64,000 nucleotides of DNA, from positions 62,001 through 126,000 of the forward strand of contig SYCV01000066.1 in NCBI GenBank assembly GCA_005786805.1, read 5' to 3'. The notes under the pieces were generated by a model. That model made no database searches. It had not been told where the DNA came from and worked only from the letters and a program-made list of their open reading frames with translations. Position numbers and translations under genes: made by a program. Shown piece after piece: positions 18,099 to 28,063 of this stretch. This DNA is from Planctomycetia bacterium (lineage in GTDB: Bacteria > Planctomycetota > Planctomycetia > Gemmatales > Gemmataceae). Within the stretch, counting starts at the first letter, position 1. Each line of letters opens with the position of its first letter.

Positions 18099-19931
18099 TC
18101 ATGACCCAAATCTGATTTTCAGCAAGGCTGAGCTAGCTGCGTTTCTGACATTTGAATCCTCATCTTTCAAGGATTTTTGAAGAGAAGGGATCTGTGCCTC
18201 TGCGAGTTTCCCGAATTTTCCAAGTGTTTCAGCCGCCTTGATCCGAACTTTGGCCTCCTCTGCTTCAAGGTTTTTTGCCACCGACTCAAGGGTTGGGGAC
18301 CCATCAGTTCCCAAACCAACCACGGTGTTCATCATCGCGATTCTTGAATCAGCATCGCCCCTGGCAATCATTTTGTTCAACGAGGGAATTGCCTTGGCGC
18401 CTTCCTTCCCGTACTTCTTCAACGCCTTTGCTGCTTCAATTCGAATGTCTAGGTCTTGTTCTGTCAGGCATTTTGCCAAAACAGGTACTGTGATTTCAGG
18501 CTTTAATGGTGCTGAACGACCCAGGGCACGAACTGCGGCATATTTGACCATCAAGTTGTTGTCATTGGCGGCAACACTGGCAAGCTTTCTAAATAGGAAA
18601 AGTTCCTTTTCATTGATGATTCTTTCCGTGATATCCTGCATGCTTAAGAATCCTTCGATAATATCAACTCCGTTTAGTCTGACCCTCAAGTTTGGATCAG
18701 ATAAAACCATGATCAAGTCCTGGATTATTTCCTTGAATTCATTTCCATCAGGAATGATGTCATAAGTGATTAACTTGGGACTTGGTGGTGTTGGATTTCC
18801 TGCAAGAATATCAAGTTTGTTGAGGATCGACTCGAATTCAATTAGCTTTTTACGGATTACCACGATGTCTTCAGCAACATCAAGACTTGCAACCCTAACC
18901 ACCAAGTCGGCTTCAAAATTAGTGGCATGATCAGTTAATTCCCGCATATTGTCACGAAATGCCTTTATCAAAGGAATTTCAGAGGTAAGTGCATCGCGGA
19001 AACTTTTGACACGCTGGGTAATTATGTCGGGCCTTTCAAGCAGAGTCATTTCTGCTTCCCTTGTCGGGATTATGTAGTCAACTTCGGCCAAAGTCGATGT
19101 GGCTTGTTTGCATGCAAGAGTTCCTTGTTCCCTCACCACAAAATCCTTGTCCCTGAGGGCTTTCACCCCGAGAGGGAAGCAAAGTTTGCTAGTGGATAAA
19201 AGGTCATTGATCAAGTCGAGATTATCCCTTTCGCGCACTACGCGAATTTGCTTTAGTAACTGACTAACCGTGCTAAGCCTGGTTTTCAGGCTTTCAGCCG
19301 CTGCCCTTCGGATTGCAAGAGTGTTGGAGGGTTTTATTTCCATCAGGTTTGAAACCGTGGCGGCAAATAATTCTGACTTGGATTCTATCTTTCCAAGCGC
19401 TGTTATTGAAGCTATCACCAACCGTTCGTAGTTGCTTTTTGTCAATAATGCCAATTGGGGTGAAAGACTGCTTAATTCCGATCTTAGGTAGCGACTTCGC
19501 TGGGCAAGTTGATCCAAGGATTCAGATGTTTCATCAACAAGATTCGCGGATGCTGTTTCGCCAATTAATATTGCCAAGTCAACTCTTGCGTCATCTTTGC
19601 CATCCTTTAGTAGTTGAAGCCCATTGGTTTTGAATTTTTGAATGACTGCAGTTCGAATTTCACCATTAATGTCAGATATTCTTTTGTTACCCTCAATGAA
19701 TTGCCATTCCGGCATAAGGATGATTTTGCTTAAATCTCCAAGAGCGTTTGTCTTGTCAAGAATATTTAAGAGCTTTGCTTTTCGATCTTCATCAGAGCGA
19801 TTAAGAAAAGCTTTTTTGAATTGCTCTGTCATATCCGCAGGCAGTGGGTCACCCTGAACTATCGAATTCAACAGAAGGGTGAATAAAACACCAAAGATTA
19901 ATGATTTTTTAAGAGAGGATGGATAATGCAT
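18099..19931 (-). CDS. HEAT-repeat domain-containing secreted protein
   Basis: 610 aa; signal peptide; C-terminal repeats such as VKYAAVRALGRSAP, IRIEAAKALKKYGKEGAKAIPSLNKMI, VRIKAAETLGKFGKLAEAQIPSLQKSLKDEDSNVRNAASSALLKI. Confidence 0.88.
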   Translation of the reverse strand: MHYPSSLKKSLIFGVLFTLLLNSIVQGDPLPADMTEQFKKAFLNRSDEDRKAKLLNILDKTNALGDLSKIILMPEWQFIEGNKRISDINGEIRTAVIQKFKTNGLQLLKDGKDDARVDLAILIGETASANLVDETSESLDQLAQRSRYLRSELSSLSPQLALLTKSNYERLVIASITALGKIESKSELFAATVSNLMEIKPSNTLAIRRAAAESLKTRLSTVSQLLKQIRVVRERDNLDLINDLLSTSKLCFPLGVKALRDKDFVVREQGTLACKQATSTLAEVDYIIPTREAEMTLLERPDIITQRVKSFRDALTSEIPLIKAFRDNMRELTDHATNFEADLVVRVASLDVAEDIVVIRKKLIEFESILNKLDILAGNPTPPSPKLITYDIIPDGNEFKEIIQDLIMVLSDPNLRVRLNGVDIIEGFLSMQDITERIINEKELFLFRKLASVAANDNNLMVKYAAVRALGRSAPLKPEITVPVLAKCLTEQDLDIRIEAAKALKKYGKEGAKAIPSLNKMIARGDADSRIAMMNTVVGLGTDGSPTLESVAKNLEAEEAKVRIKAAETLGKFGKLAEAQIPSLQKSLKDEDSNVRNAASSALLKIRFGS

Positions 19932-20207
19932 GCCGCACCTTGATAGGGTTATTTAAAATAAGGTAAAACCAATAATGTTTCCTAGATTAATAATATTGCC
20001 TCAAAACTAAAGTGATGCCATTTCTATTGAAGAATTAACATTAATATAGGGCTAAAACAAATGACCCAACCCCTACAAAACTAAATTAGATTACCTGTAA
20101 ATTTGTTAATTTCGCTAAAATCATCACCTTTTTAATTTATCTGACTGCAAGTAGTATTTTTGTTTGAGTTTAATTAATGAAACGCATTGCGGAAGTCACA
20201 ATTGGAA

Positions 20208-20669
20208 TCATTGGCTTTTGCCAGTTAGAAAATGTGTGGCGAAGCCAGCTAAAAAGCCAACTATGAAAGTGACGATCGTTAAAATTATCGCCTTTTTGGA
20301 CCTCAAAAGCTTTTGCCAGGTTATCGACATATCATTTGGGCTAAGTTGCACAACATCATAAATCGGATTATCGTCATCAAACTCTTCAAAATATACAGGC
20401 GGAGGTGGTGGGGCGGGAATACTTTTGGAGGTGGTTCCAAGTACGATATCCGGGTTCATCGTTTCCAATGAATTCGGTTTTTTTTTATCGGGAGAGGGAC
20501 TTTGGTTGGTTTGAGGGGTAAGTTTTGGTGCAGAAGAGGATTTTTCCTCAGGCAAAGGAGGAACCACAAGATATTTATAGCAAGCTGGGCATTGAACCTG
20601 TAATCCCGCCTTTTTTCGAGTTATGCTCAGTTTGGAGTCGCAGTATTTACATTTAAAGTGGATTGGCAT
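20208..20669 (-). CDS. small zinc-ribbon protein with one C-terminal transmembrane segment
   Basis: N-terminus FKCKYCDSKLSITRKKAGLQVQCPACYKYLVVP (CxxC...CxxC), low-complexity linker, then AIILTIVTFIVGFLAGFATHFL. Confidence 0.7.
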   Translation of the reverse strand: MPIHFKCKYCDSKLSITRKKAGLQVQCPACYKYLVVPPLPEEKSSSAPKLTPQTNQSPSPDKKKPNSLETMNPDIVLGTTSKSIPAPPPPPVYFEEFDDDNPIYDVVQLSPNDMSITWQKLLRSKKAIILTIVTFIVGFLAGFATHFLTGKSQ

Positions 20670-20791
20670 TATTTTTCCCTAATAAGAACAATTCCAACAA
20701 TGAATCATGTTAAAATTACTCTTGTTAATGAACTTATTATATCGACCAAGAGTGGTTGATTGCAAAAAGATAATAAGGCTTAAATGTTCCA

Positions 20792-23188
20792 ATGGATATC
20801 CCAATGAATTTAGCTCTAAGATCCATTTCACTAGTTTTGATCGGCTTGGTTCTTAGTTGTTCAGCTTTGGCTGATATTGTCATTCTGAAGGATGGTTTTG
20901 TTCTTCAGGGAATGGTCAAGCGAGAAAGTGTGACCGAATTCGATCCGGTAAGCAAAGAGCCTGTTGTCATTCCCAAGGGATTTTACATGGTCGATGACGG
21001 GGTGAGGCGAATTTATTTTAATCCCGGACTGGTTCGTACCCTAGATAAGAGAGACCCCCTCCAGGAGGAGAAATGGGTGCATAACAAAGCCATTTATATT
21101 CCGAACGGGAAAGGCGCTCCTCCATTTCTCGCAGAGGTGGAAGCTACTGATTGGGATTCCAAATGGGAGCGTACTTTGAAATATCGGAGTCCTGTTGGTG
21201 TTGTCGGGATATTCCAGCATATTTCCAATCTTTCATCCTATGCAATCAGGGTTGATGCCACGAGTAAATTCGTTTGGAGTTCCATGTACCTCACCCAGGA
21301 AATTGGTTCAAAAAAGGTTCTGGATTTGATCAAGTCTCACCCTGATTTTCAAAACACCGATAAAGTCAAGCCTGAGGAACTTGCCTCAAGGAGATTCAAG
21401 CTGGTGGATTTTCTCTCCCAGGCTGGTTGGTTTGAGGAAAGTGAAAAAGAGTTGAAAGCATTGGGAAAAGATCTTCCTGAACAAAAGGAAAGGGTCGAGA
21501 AAACCCAGGAAATAATCGACTCTTTAAAGGGAAGGGAAAGGCTTGAAAAAATAAAGCGAATCATAGGGTCGGGTCGTCTTGCCGAGGCTAGGAAGCAGCT
21601 TGATTCATTTCCAAAATCTGAAGCCCAAGACAAGATACTTACGGAAATTCAATCATTGCAATCCAAGCTTGAAAAAGCCCTTGAGGAGTATCTTGGAGTG
21701 CAAAAAAATCTCTCATATCTTGCCATTTCTCTTACAGAAAAAAAATCAGATCCGATCCTGATAAACGCTATCCAGAGTCTTCCAAAAATAATCACCGAGG
21801 AATCAATTGACAGGATGGAGGCTTTCTCAAGTATTTCCAGGCAAAAGGGCAAGGATGGAGAAACCCTTTCGTTGGTTGAGTTGGAAAAGAGAGCCTCACT
21901 TGCCATCACAGGATGGATGATGGGCAATTCTTCCGCTGAACCCAATCCAACAACGGCAAAAAGGCTTTGGCAAATCCGTGCTTTTGTTGTCAATTTTATC
22001 AAGGCTGAGAATTCGCTTGGCCGAAAAGCTGCTTTTGATGATTTTTTAAAAAAATATCCAGGCGCCAAGGCTGATGAAGTCTCCCAGGTGTTACAGCAAG
22101 CTATCCTGCCAGTAGAATTAATGCCTCCAGGGAAAGTTTTTCAAAGGGAAATTGTTTCCGGGAAAAGCAGGGGGACCAAATATGCTATTCGCTATCCCGC
22201 TGATTCAAATCCCAACCGGCTTTACCCCCTATTGATTGTGTTTCCGGGAACTAATGAATCCGTTGACTCGATGCTCGAGAAATGGGCGCCATACGCGGAT
22301 GAGTATGGTTTCGTTTTGTTGGGGTATCATTGGCAAATCGGTGGTGTGGGGTATGGATTTTCTGACAAGGAGCACTTTGCGATTCTGGATATTCTCAGGG
22401 AGGTTCGCCTGAATTCCCCTGTTGATCCCGATAAGGTTTTTCTATTTGGCTATGAACAGGGTGGAACTGTTGCCTTTGATATTGGTTTATCCCACCCGGA
22501 CCAATTTGCCGGTGTAATTCCCATGAGTACAAGTCCGGAATTGTTCATCGAAAAATATTGGCGTAACGGACAGTTTCTTCCGTTTTATGTTGTAAACGGT
22601 GATCGATCGGGTGAACCAAACCTTAAAACCAGGCAACTTTTTACCAATTGGATGCCACGAGGTTACCCATCAATTTGGACACAATACAAGGGAAGGGGTA
22701 TCGAGTTTTTTCGCGCTGAATTACCATTGATTTGCGATTGGATGCGCGGTAAGTCCCGGGCGTTTCCGATGAATCAACTTGGTTCCGATGGTGGAGGATC
22801 AATTTTGGGTAATGAATTCCAATCAACAAGATCCTGTGATAATCAATTTTATTGGATAGGAACCGATACTATAAGTGAAAATAGGATAAATTACCCTCAA
22901 ACATGGAAACCAAATCTACAACCCGCTAGCTTTTTTGTAAAATCTGATTCTGCCACAAATAATCTGACGGTGAAAACCTACGGTATGAAAAACTTTTATC
23001 TTTTATTTGGCAAGAATTCAAAGGGTGAGTCACAAATCGATTTTGATAAACCTGTTTCAATCACGACAAATTTGATTTCCAAATGGAATGGAAAGGTTGT
23101 TCCATCGCTCGACACATTGATGGAAAATTTTCTAGAAACGGGAGACAGGAAAAACCATGTCTACGCAAAAGTTTTGGTGAAACCATAG
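20792..23188 (+). CDS. secreted protein with C-terminal alpha/beta-hydrolase (esterase-like) domain, apparently lacking the nucleophile Ser
   Basis: Signal peptide; coiled-coil middle; C-terminus LYPLLIVFPGTNESVDSMLEKWAPYADEYGFVLLGYHW...DPDKVFLFGYEQGGTVAFDIGLSHPDQFAGVIPMS. Confidence 0.78.
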   Translation: MDIPMNLALRSISLVLIGLVLSCSALADIVILKDGFVLQGMVKRESVTEFDPVSKEPVVIPKGFYMVDDGVRRIYFNPGLVRTLDKRDPLQEEKWVHNKAIYIPNGKGAPPFLAEVEATDWDSKWERTLKYRSPVGVVGIFQHISNLSSYAIRVDATSKFVWSSMYLTQEIGSKKVLDLIKSHPDFQNTDKVKPEELASRRFKLVDFLSQAGWFEESEKELKALGKDLPEQKERVEKTQEIIDSLKGRERLEKIKRIIGSGRLAEARKQLDSFPKSEAQDKILTEIQSLQSKLEKALEEYLGVQKNLSYLAISLTEKKSDPILINAIQSLPKIITEESIDRMEAFSSISRQKGKDGETLSLVELEKRASLAITGWMMGNSSAEPNPTTAKRLWQIRAFVVNFIKAENSLGRKAAFDDFLKKYPGAKADEVSQVLQQAILPVELMPPGKVFQREIVSGKSRGTKYAIRYPADSNPNRLYPLLIVFPGTNESVDSMLEKWAPYADEYGFVLLGYHWQIGGVGYGFSDKEHFAILDILREVRLNSPVDPDKVFLFGYEQGGTVAFDIGLSHPDQFAGVIPMSTSPELFIEKYWRNGQFLPFYVVNGDRSGEPNLKTRQLFTNWMPRGYPSIWTQYKGRGIEFFRAELPLICDWMRGKSRAFPMNQLGSDGGGSILGNEFQSTRSCDNQFYWIGTDTISENRINYPQTWKPNLQPASFFVKSDSATNNLTVKTYGMKNFYLLFGKNSKGESQIDFDKPVSITTNLISKWNGKVVPSLDTLMENFLETGDRKNHVYAKVLVKP

Positions 23189-23230
23189 AAGAGTCGGTTT
23201 TAATCGACCCTTTCCATGGTTTGATTGGAA

Positions 23231-23731
23231 TTATACTTTTTTAGCTGACAATATGGTCACATCTTCAACGGGTACATCCCCATGTCCCATCTTGTTTCCA
23301 GTTTGGACAATTTCAATGGCATCAAGAACTTCCATGCCGTTGGTCACTTTGCCAAACACGCAATAACCAAACCCATCATTTGAATTAGATTTGTCCAAAA
23401 AATCATTGTTTTTGACATTGATGAAGAATTGGCTGGAGGCACTGTCAGGGTCTGGGGTTCGCGCCATAGCGATTGTGCCACGAAGGTTGGCAAGGCCATT
23501 AAAGGATTCATTCTTGATATTGCCTTTGGTGGCTTTCTGCTTCATGCCCGGGAGGAAACCACCCCCTTGGATCATGAACTTCTTGATAACCCTGTGAAAA
23601 ACAGTGCCATCATAAAAACCATCTTCCACATAGGAAAGAAAGTTTTTAACCGTGATTGGGGCTGCTTTTTCGTCAAGTTCGATGGTAATCTCGCCCTTGG
23701 AAGTTTTTAATATCACACTTGGATTAGCCAT
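23231..23731 (-). CDS. cyclophilin-type peptidyl-prolyl cis-trans isomerase, cytosolic
   Basis: [36 protein letters not shown]...LRGTIAMARTPDPDSASSQFFINVKNNDFLD...YCVFGKVTNGMEVLDAIE. Confidence 0.96.
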   Translation of the reverse strand: MANPSVILKTSKGEITIELDEKAAPITVKNFLSYVEDGFYDGTVFHRVIKKFMIQGGGFLPGMKQKATKGNIKNESFNGLANLRGTIAMARTPDPDSASSQFFINVKNNDFLDKSNSNDGFGYCVFGKVTNGMEVLDAIEIVQTGNKMGHGDVPVEDVTILSAKKV

Positions 23732-23755
23732 TTTATATCTCTTTCTATTGCTGGT

Positions 23756-24349
23756 TTATTTGACCCGGGTGATGGACTTTATGACTACATCCTTGGTTGG
23801 AACATCGCCAATCTGGCCTTGAATTGCCATGGTTTCAACTTTTCGGATCTTATCAACGACATCAATGCCATCAATCACCTTTCCAAACACGCAATATTTC
23901 GCTGGATCAAGGCGGGCATTGTCGACGGTGTTAATGAAAAACTGGCTGGTTGCACTGTCTAACACATTGGTTCGAGCCATCGCGATTGATCCTCGAGTAT
24001 TGGACAGTCCGTTACCTGATTCGTTTTTGATGGGTGCCTTGGTTTTTTTTTGCTTCTTTTCAAAGTCAGAAATAAGCTTGGCGTCTTGAAGTCCAGTTTC
24101 AAACCCTCCTCCTTGGATCATGAAATCAGAGATGACACGGTGGAAGATGGTACCGTCATAAAATTTATCATCAACATAGGAAAGAAAGTTTTTAACCGTG
24201 ATTGGGGCTGCTTTTTCATTAAGCTCAACTTTGATGTCACCAAAGCTGGTTTGAATGTTGACAATAGGGTTTTTTTCCTGGCTGAAAGCGCATGAGGTCA
24301 TTGTGCCCGATATGATCGCAAACATCGATAATGCCAAAAACAAACGCAT
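23756..24349 (-). CDS. cyclophilin-type peptidyl-prolyl cis-trans isomerase, secreted
   Basis: Signal peptide [60 protein letters not shown]...[26 protein letters not shown]...[17 protein letters not shown]. Confidence 0.95.
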   Translation of the reverse strand: MRLFLALSMFAIISGTMTSCAFSQEKNPIVNIQTSFGDIKVELNEKAAPITVKNFLSYVDDKFYDGTIFHRVISDFMIQGGGFETGLQDAKLISDFEKKQKKTKAPIKNESGNGLSNTRGSIAMARTNVLDSATSQFFINTVDNARLDPAKYCVFGKVIDGIDVVDKIRKVETMAIQGQIGDVPTKDVVIKSITRVK

Positions 24350-24534
24350 GGTTAATCTCCTTTGAATCCTATGATCGTTCAATTTGAAAATAATAGCATT
24401 TTTAATTGTTGATGCCAGCCTGCAATTTGCAAAAGTTTAAAAGCTCATGATTTTTAAATAGATGGTTGTGTTTTTATTCAACCTTTCGCTAAACTTAGCT
24501 TAGGTGGATGATTTTAATTGAGAAGGGCGGATTC

Positions 24535-25440
24535 ATGCTTCCGTTAAACACAGTTGAAAAACCCGAACCAGGCAGGCGACTACCCTCGTGGATGAAAAAA
24601 CAACTTCCTGCGGGAAATCAAAATTCGTTCACGCAATCACTGTTGGACGAACTTAAACTTGAAACAGTTTGTGAAAACGCCCGTTGCCCCAACAGGGCCG
24701 AATGCTACTCTAGAAAAACCGCGACTTTCATGATCTTGGGAAATGTTTGCACCCGTCCTTGTGGTTTTTGCTCGGTGCCAAAAGGTGCCCCGTTGCATGT
24801 GGAAGATGATGAGCCGGAAAGGGTAGCTGAAGCTGCACTTAGATTGGGTTTGAAGTTTGTCGTCATAACATCTGTCACCCGAGATGACCTGCCTGATGGT
24901 GGGGCAGACCATTTTCGAAGGTGCATAATCGCAGTTAGAGAAAAAACTGGTGCCTCAGTTGAGGTCTTGACCCCTGATTTTCAGGGGGACTTTGATGCTG
25001 TTGATGTTGTTCTTTCAGCGGAACCCGAAGTATTCAATCATAACATGGAGACTGTTCCCAGGCTTTACAGAAAAGCACGGGGCAGGGCGGTTTATGAGCG
25101 CAGTCTTGCGGTCCTCCATCATTCAAAAAAAACAAAACCCCACATTGTGACAAAATCCAGCATCATGCTTGGAATGGGTGAAACCAATGATGAGCTAATG
25201 GATGTTTTCGCGGATCTTAGGGCTGTTGATTGCGATACCTTGACATTGGGGCAATACCTTTCCCCCACACTCAAGCATATGCCGATTGCAAGGTTTGTTC
25301 ACCCCGATGAGTTTGATCAACTCGCCCAATTGGCAAGGTCGCTTGGATTCAAGAAGGTTGTTGCTGGTCCGTTTGTTCGCTCCAGTTACCATGCGGATGA
25401 GATGGCTGAAGTGAACCTGCATGCCGGGCATATTTCTTGA
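24535..25440 (+). CDS. lipA: lipoyl synthase
   Basis: Auxiliary cluster motif CENARCPNRAECYSRKTATFMILGNVCTRPCGFCSVPKG; NHNMETVPRLY; KSSIMLGMGETNDE; RSSYHADEM. Confidence 0.97.
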   Translation: MLPLNTVEKPEPGRRLPSWMKKQLPAGNQNSFTQSLLDELKLETVCENARCPNRAECYSRKTATFMILGNVCTRPCGFCSVPKGAPLHVEDDEPERVAEAALRLGLKFVVITSVTRDDLPDGGADHFRRCIIAVREKTGASVEVLTPDFQGDFDAVDVVLSAEPEVFNHNMETVPRLYRKARGRAVYERSLAVLHHSKKTKPHIVTKSSIMLGMGETNDELMDVFADLRAVDCDTLTLGQYLSPTLKHMPIARFVHPDEFDQLAQLARSLGFKKVVAGPFVRSSYHADEMAEVNLHAGHIS

Positions 25441-25457
25441 GTCCGGGGACACCGTCG

Positions 25458-26084
25458 ATGCGAAAAGGTTTTTTTGTCAGTTTTGATGGCTTGGATGGCT
25501 GTGGAAAATCTACCCAGGTTAAATTGTTGGCTTCCAATCTTGCATCCCGGGGCATGAAAACAACGACATGCATAGATCCGGGCGGCACTGAACTCGGGAA
25601 AATACTGCGTGAAATCCTGCTTCATCATAAATCACAAATAGCAACCAGGTGTGAGGCGCTTTTATTCATGGCGAGTAGGGCCCAGCTTGTTGATCAGGTT
25701 GTTTTACCAGCATTGGACAGGGGCGAGGTTGTGATCTCTGACAGATATTTATTCGCCAATGTTGTTTATCAGGGCTATGGTGGGGGTTTGAATCCTGATG
25801 AGCTTTGGCAAGCCGGGATTTTGTCAACCAATGGCATATTACCTGATGTGACTTTCCTGCTGGATTTGCCTGTTTCTGTCTCCCGCCAAAGAGTTGGAAA
25901 ACCCTCTGATCGAATGGAACAAAGATCGGACGAATATTTTGAAAATGTAAGGAAAGGTTTTTTGAAGGAAGCCTCGATTGGAAGACAAAATATCAAGGTG
26001 ATCGATGCTGAGCTTTCTGAAAAAATCGTGGGTGAATTGGTTCTGTCAGAAGTTGATGAATTGATTCGGAAGCGTGGTTCCTGA
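25458..26084 (+). CDS. tmk: dTMP kinase
   Basis: FFVSFDGLDGCGKSTQVKLLASNL; DPGGTELGKILREILL; ALDRGEVVISDRYLFANVVYQGYG. Confidence 0.95.
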   Translation: MRKGFFVSFDGLDGCGKSTQVKLLASNLASRGMKTTTCIDPGGTELGKILREILLHHKSQIATRCEALLFMASRAQLVDQVVLPALDRGEVVISDRYLFANVVYQGYGGGLNPDELWQAGILSTNGILPDVTFLLDLPVSVSRQRVGKPSDRMEQRSDEYFENVRKGFLKEASIGRQNIKVIDAELSEKIVGELVLSEVDELIRKRGS

Positions 26085-26112
26085 CTAAAGTCATCATGTA
26101 GGAAGTATTCTT

Positions 26113-27141
26113 TTGTCTTGGAAAGATATCATAGGCCATGGCAGCCAGATTAAATTTCTAATACAGGCATGGAAAACCAATAGGCTTGGACAAGCGTATT
26201 TTTTTCATGGCTTGGATGGCGTTGGTAAAAGAACCATCGCTGTGGAGTTTGGGAAAGCCCTTCTTTGCCAATCCGCACGCGGAAATTTTGAGGCTTGTGA
26301 TGAATGCCCCTCGTGTAAATTGGTAGATGTTGATAATCATCCTGATTTGCAAAGACATTTTTGCCCCAGGGATGTTCATGAATTTCCCAGGGAGTTGATG
26401 AAGGAAATCTGCGATAACTTTTCACTGAAATCCTCCCGGGGCGGAGCCAAAGTATTAGTGATTGATGACTGTGACCTGTTGAATGAGGAATCAGGCAATA
26501 TTTTTTTGAAATCACTCGAGGAACCTCCCCCACAGTCGATTATTTTTCTCATTGGCACCAGTGTTGAGCGCCAGCTTGAAACGATTCTTTCAAGATGCCA
26601 GAAACTTGCCTTTCACGGACTTTCAAATGCCGAAGTGGAACTGGTTTTATCAACCAAAAATATTGAAGGGGTACCTGATCTTAAAAGAATTGCCAGTGCA
26701 TGTGGAGGTTCTATCTCCCAGGCGCTGATGATGACAAACCCAGAATTTTCAAAAATTGAAGAATTTTTTTTGACCGAGATCATCGCACCGGTTCCCGACC
26801 CTGTGAAATTGATCAAGATGGTTGTTGATTTTGTTGAGAATGCGGGAAAGGATTCTTCCTCCCAAAGAGGCAGGGCCCGGTGGTTGATCCAGTGTGTGCT
26901 TGCCTGGCTTCGAACGCAGATGATCGTGAAAAGTAATGGGTCTCCAAATCCCAGTCCCAGGTTTCAATTGCCTGGAACAGTTGAAATGGGAAAAGTCCTG
27001 GCCATGATTGAGGCTTGTTTTCAGGCTGAAAACCAAATGCAAAGAAGAGTCCAGCTTCAGCTTGTCATCCAGTGGTGGATTGATGGTTTGATCTGGGCTG
27101 ATACGGTGGCACCATTCAGTTCCCCAGTTGGCCATGTTTAA
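26113..27141 (+). CDS. holB: DNA polymerase III subunit delta' (HolB-like clamp-loader protein)
   Basis: SWKDIIGHGSQIKFLIQAWKTNRLGQAYFFHGLDGVGKRTIAVEFGKALLC; CDECPSCKLVDVDNHPD; GGAKVLVIDDCDLLNEESGNIFLKSLEEPPPQSIIFLIGTSVERQLETILSRCQ. TTG start. Confidence 0.92.
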   Translation: MSWKDIIGHGSQIKFLIQAWKTNRLGQAYFFHGLDGVGKRTIAVEFGKALLCQSARGNFEACDECPSCKLVDVDNHPDLQRHFCPRDVHEFPRELMKEICDNFSLKSSRGGAKVLVIDDCDLLNEESGNIFLKSLEEPPPQSIIFLIGTSVERQLETILSRCQKLAFHGLSNAEVELVLSTKNIEGVPDLKRIASACGGSISQALMMTNPEFSKIEEFFLTEIIAPVPDPVKLIKMVVDFVENAGKDSSSQRGRARWLIQCVLAWLRTQMIVKSNGSPNPSPRFQLPGTVEMGKVLAMIEACFQAENQMQRRVQLQLVIQWWIDGLIWADTVAPFSSPVGHV

Positions 27142-27148
27142 ATAATAT

Positions 27149-28063
27149 TCATTCCATCGGATTGTTCGATTTCCAATCCAGCTTCCAAGCCTTGTAAAGC
27201 GACATGGTTGACTCAAGTCTTTGCCTGCAATCTTCCAGAAATAAGAATTCACTTTCTCCTTGGAAAAATTCAAAGTCTTTTTTATGCACTTCTAAGGCGA
27301 ATTTTATTTTTGATGTTGTTTTGATTTGAAAATGAAGATCGTTGATCATTCCAAGATAGCTTTGTCCATTTTTGAGGAATTTCAAGAATTTTGCAGCTTT
27401 TTCAGGTTGTATGGCATCACCCATTATTTCCATGCCGTAGCGTAAAAATTTAAGCTTCAGTCTGAAGGAATGCATCGCATGTTCCGAATCTTCAAGTGTT
27501 TCCATTTCTGCATTGATATCGTCATAATTGGTCATAATACCAAGCCTTGACCATTCGAGAAAACTTGGTGAGGTCGTGTTATTTTTAAATTGGTGAATCT
27601 TCAGTTTTGCCTTTAAGAGAAAGGAGGTTAATTTGTCAGCCTTTGCCTTGAAAAACTTCATGGCGATTTTTTCAAATCGTTGGCGGTTTGCCCAAGCTAT
27701 ACCATCTAAAAAAAATGTCTTTTGAGCCGGGTTTGAAATTCCCCTGTGATTTTCCAACGCATTGGCATAGGAGTCCCAGTTTCGTAAAGTGCCTAGATTT
27801 TCCAGCACTCCTTCCGCCCTTGATTGAACCTTATTAAACAATCTTTTTGATGACACTCTTTTGAAAAGTCTTGCTGCTACAATTAGTCTTCTGCAGGCAA
27901 CCCTTGTTTTGTGTACTAGTTTCGCAGATACTCCGTCGATCCAGTTTTTTTTGTCCAAAAGCACTGCAAGTTGTTCAATTCTCAAATTCAATACGGTTCT
28001 TATGCCCTCTTCTAGAGTGGTGCTTGAATTGATTAGGGCAGGGGGGTACTGGTTTTCTGTCAT
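27149..28063 (-). CDS. CHAD domain-containing protein
   Basis: VHKTRVACRRLIVAARLFKRV and HSFRLKLKFLRYGMEIMGD are the paired helical motifs typical of CHAD. Confidence 0.85.
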   Translation of the reverse strand: MTENQYPPALINSSTTLEEGIRTVLNLRIEQLAVLLDKKNWIDGVSAKLVHKTRVACRRLIVAARLFKRVSSKRLFNKVQSRAEGVLENLGTLRNWDSYANALENHRGISNPAQKTFFLDGIAWANRQRFEKIAMKFFKAKADKLTSFLLKAKLKIHQFKNNTTSPSFLEWSRLGIMTNYDDINAEMETLEDSEHAMHSFRLKLKFLRYGMEIMGDAIQPEKAAKFLKFLKNGQSYLGMINDLHFQIKTTSKIKFALEVHKKDFEFFQGESEFLFLEDCRQRLESTMSLYKAWKLDWKSNNPME

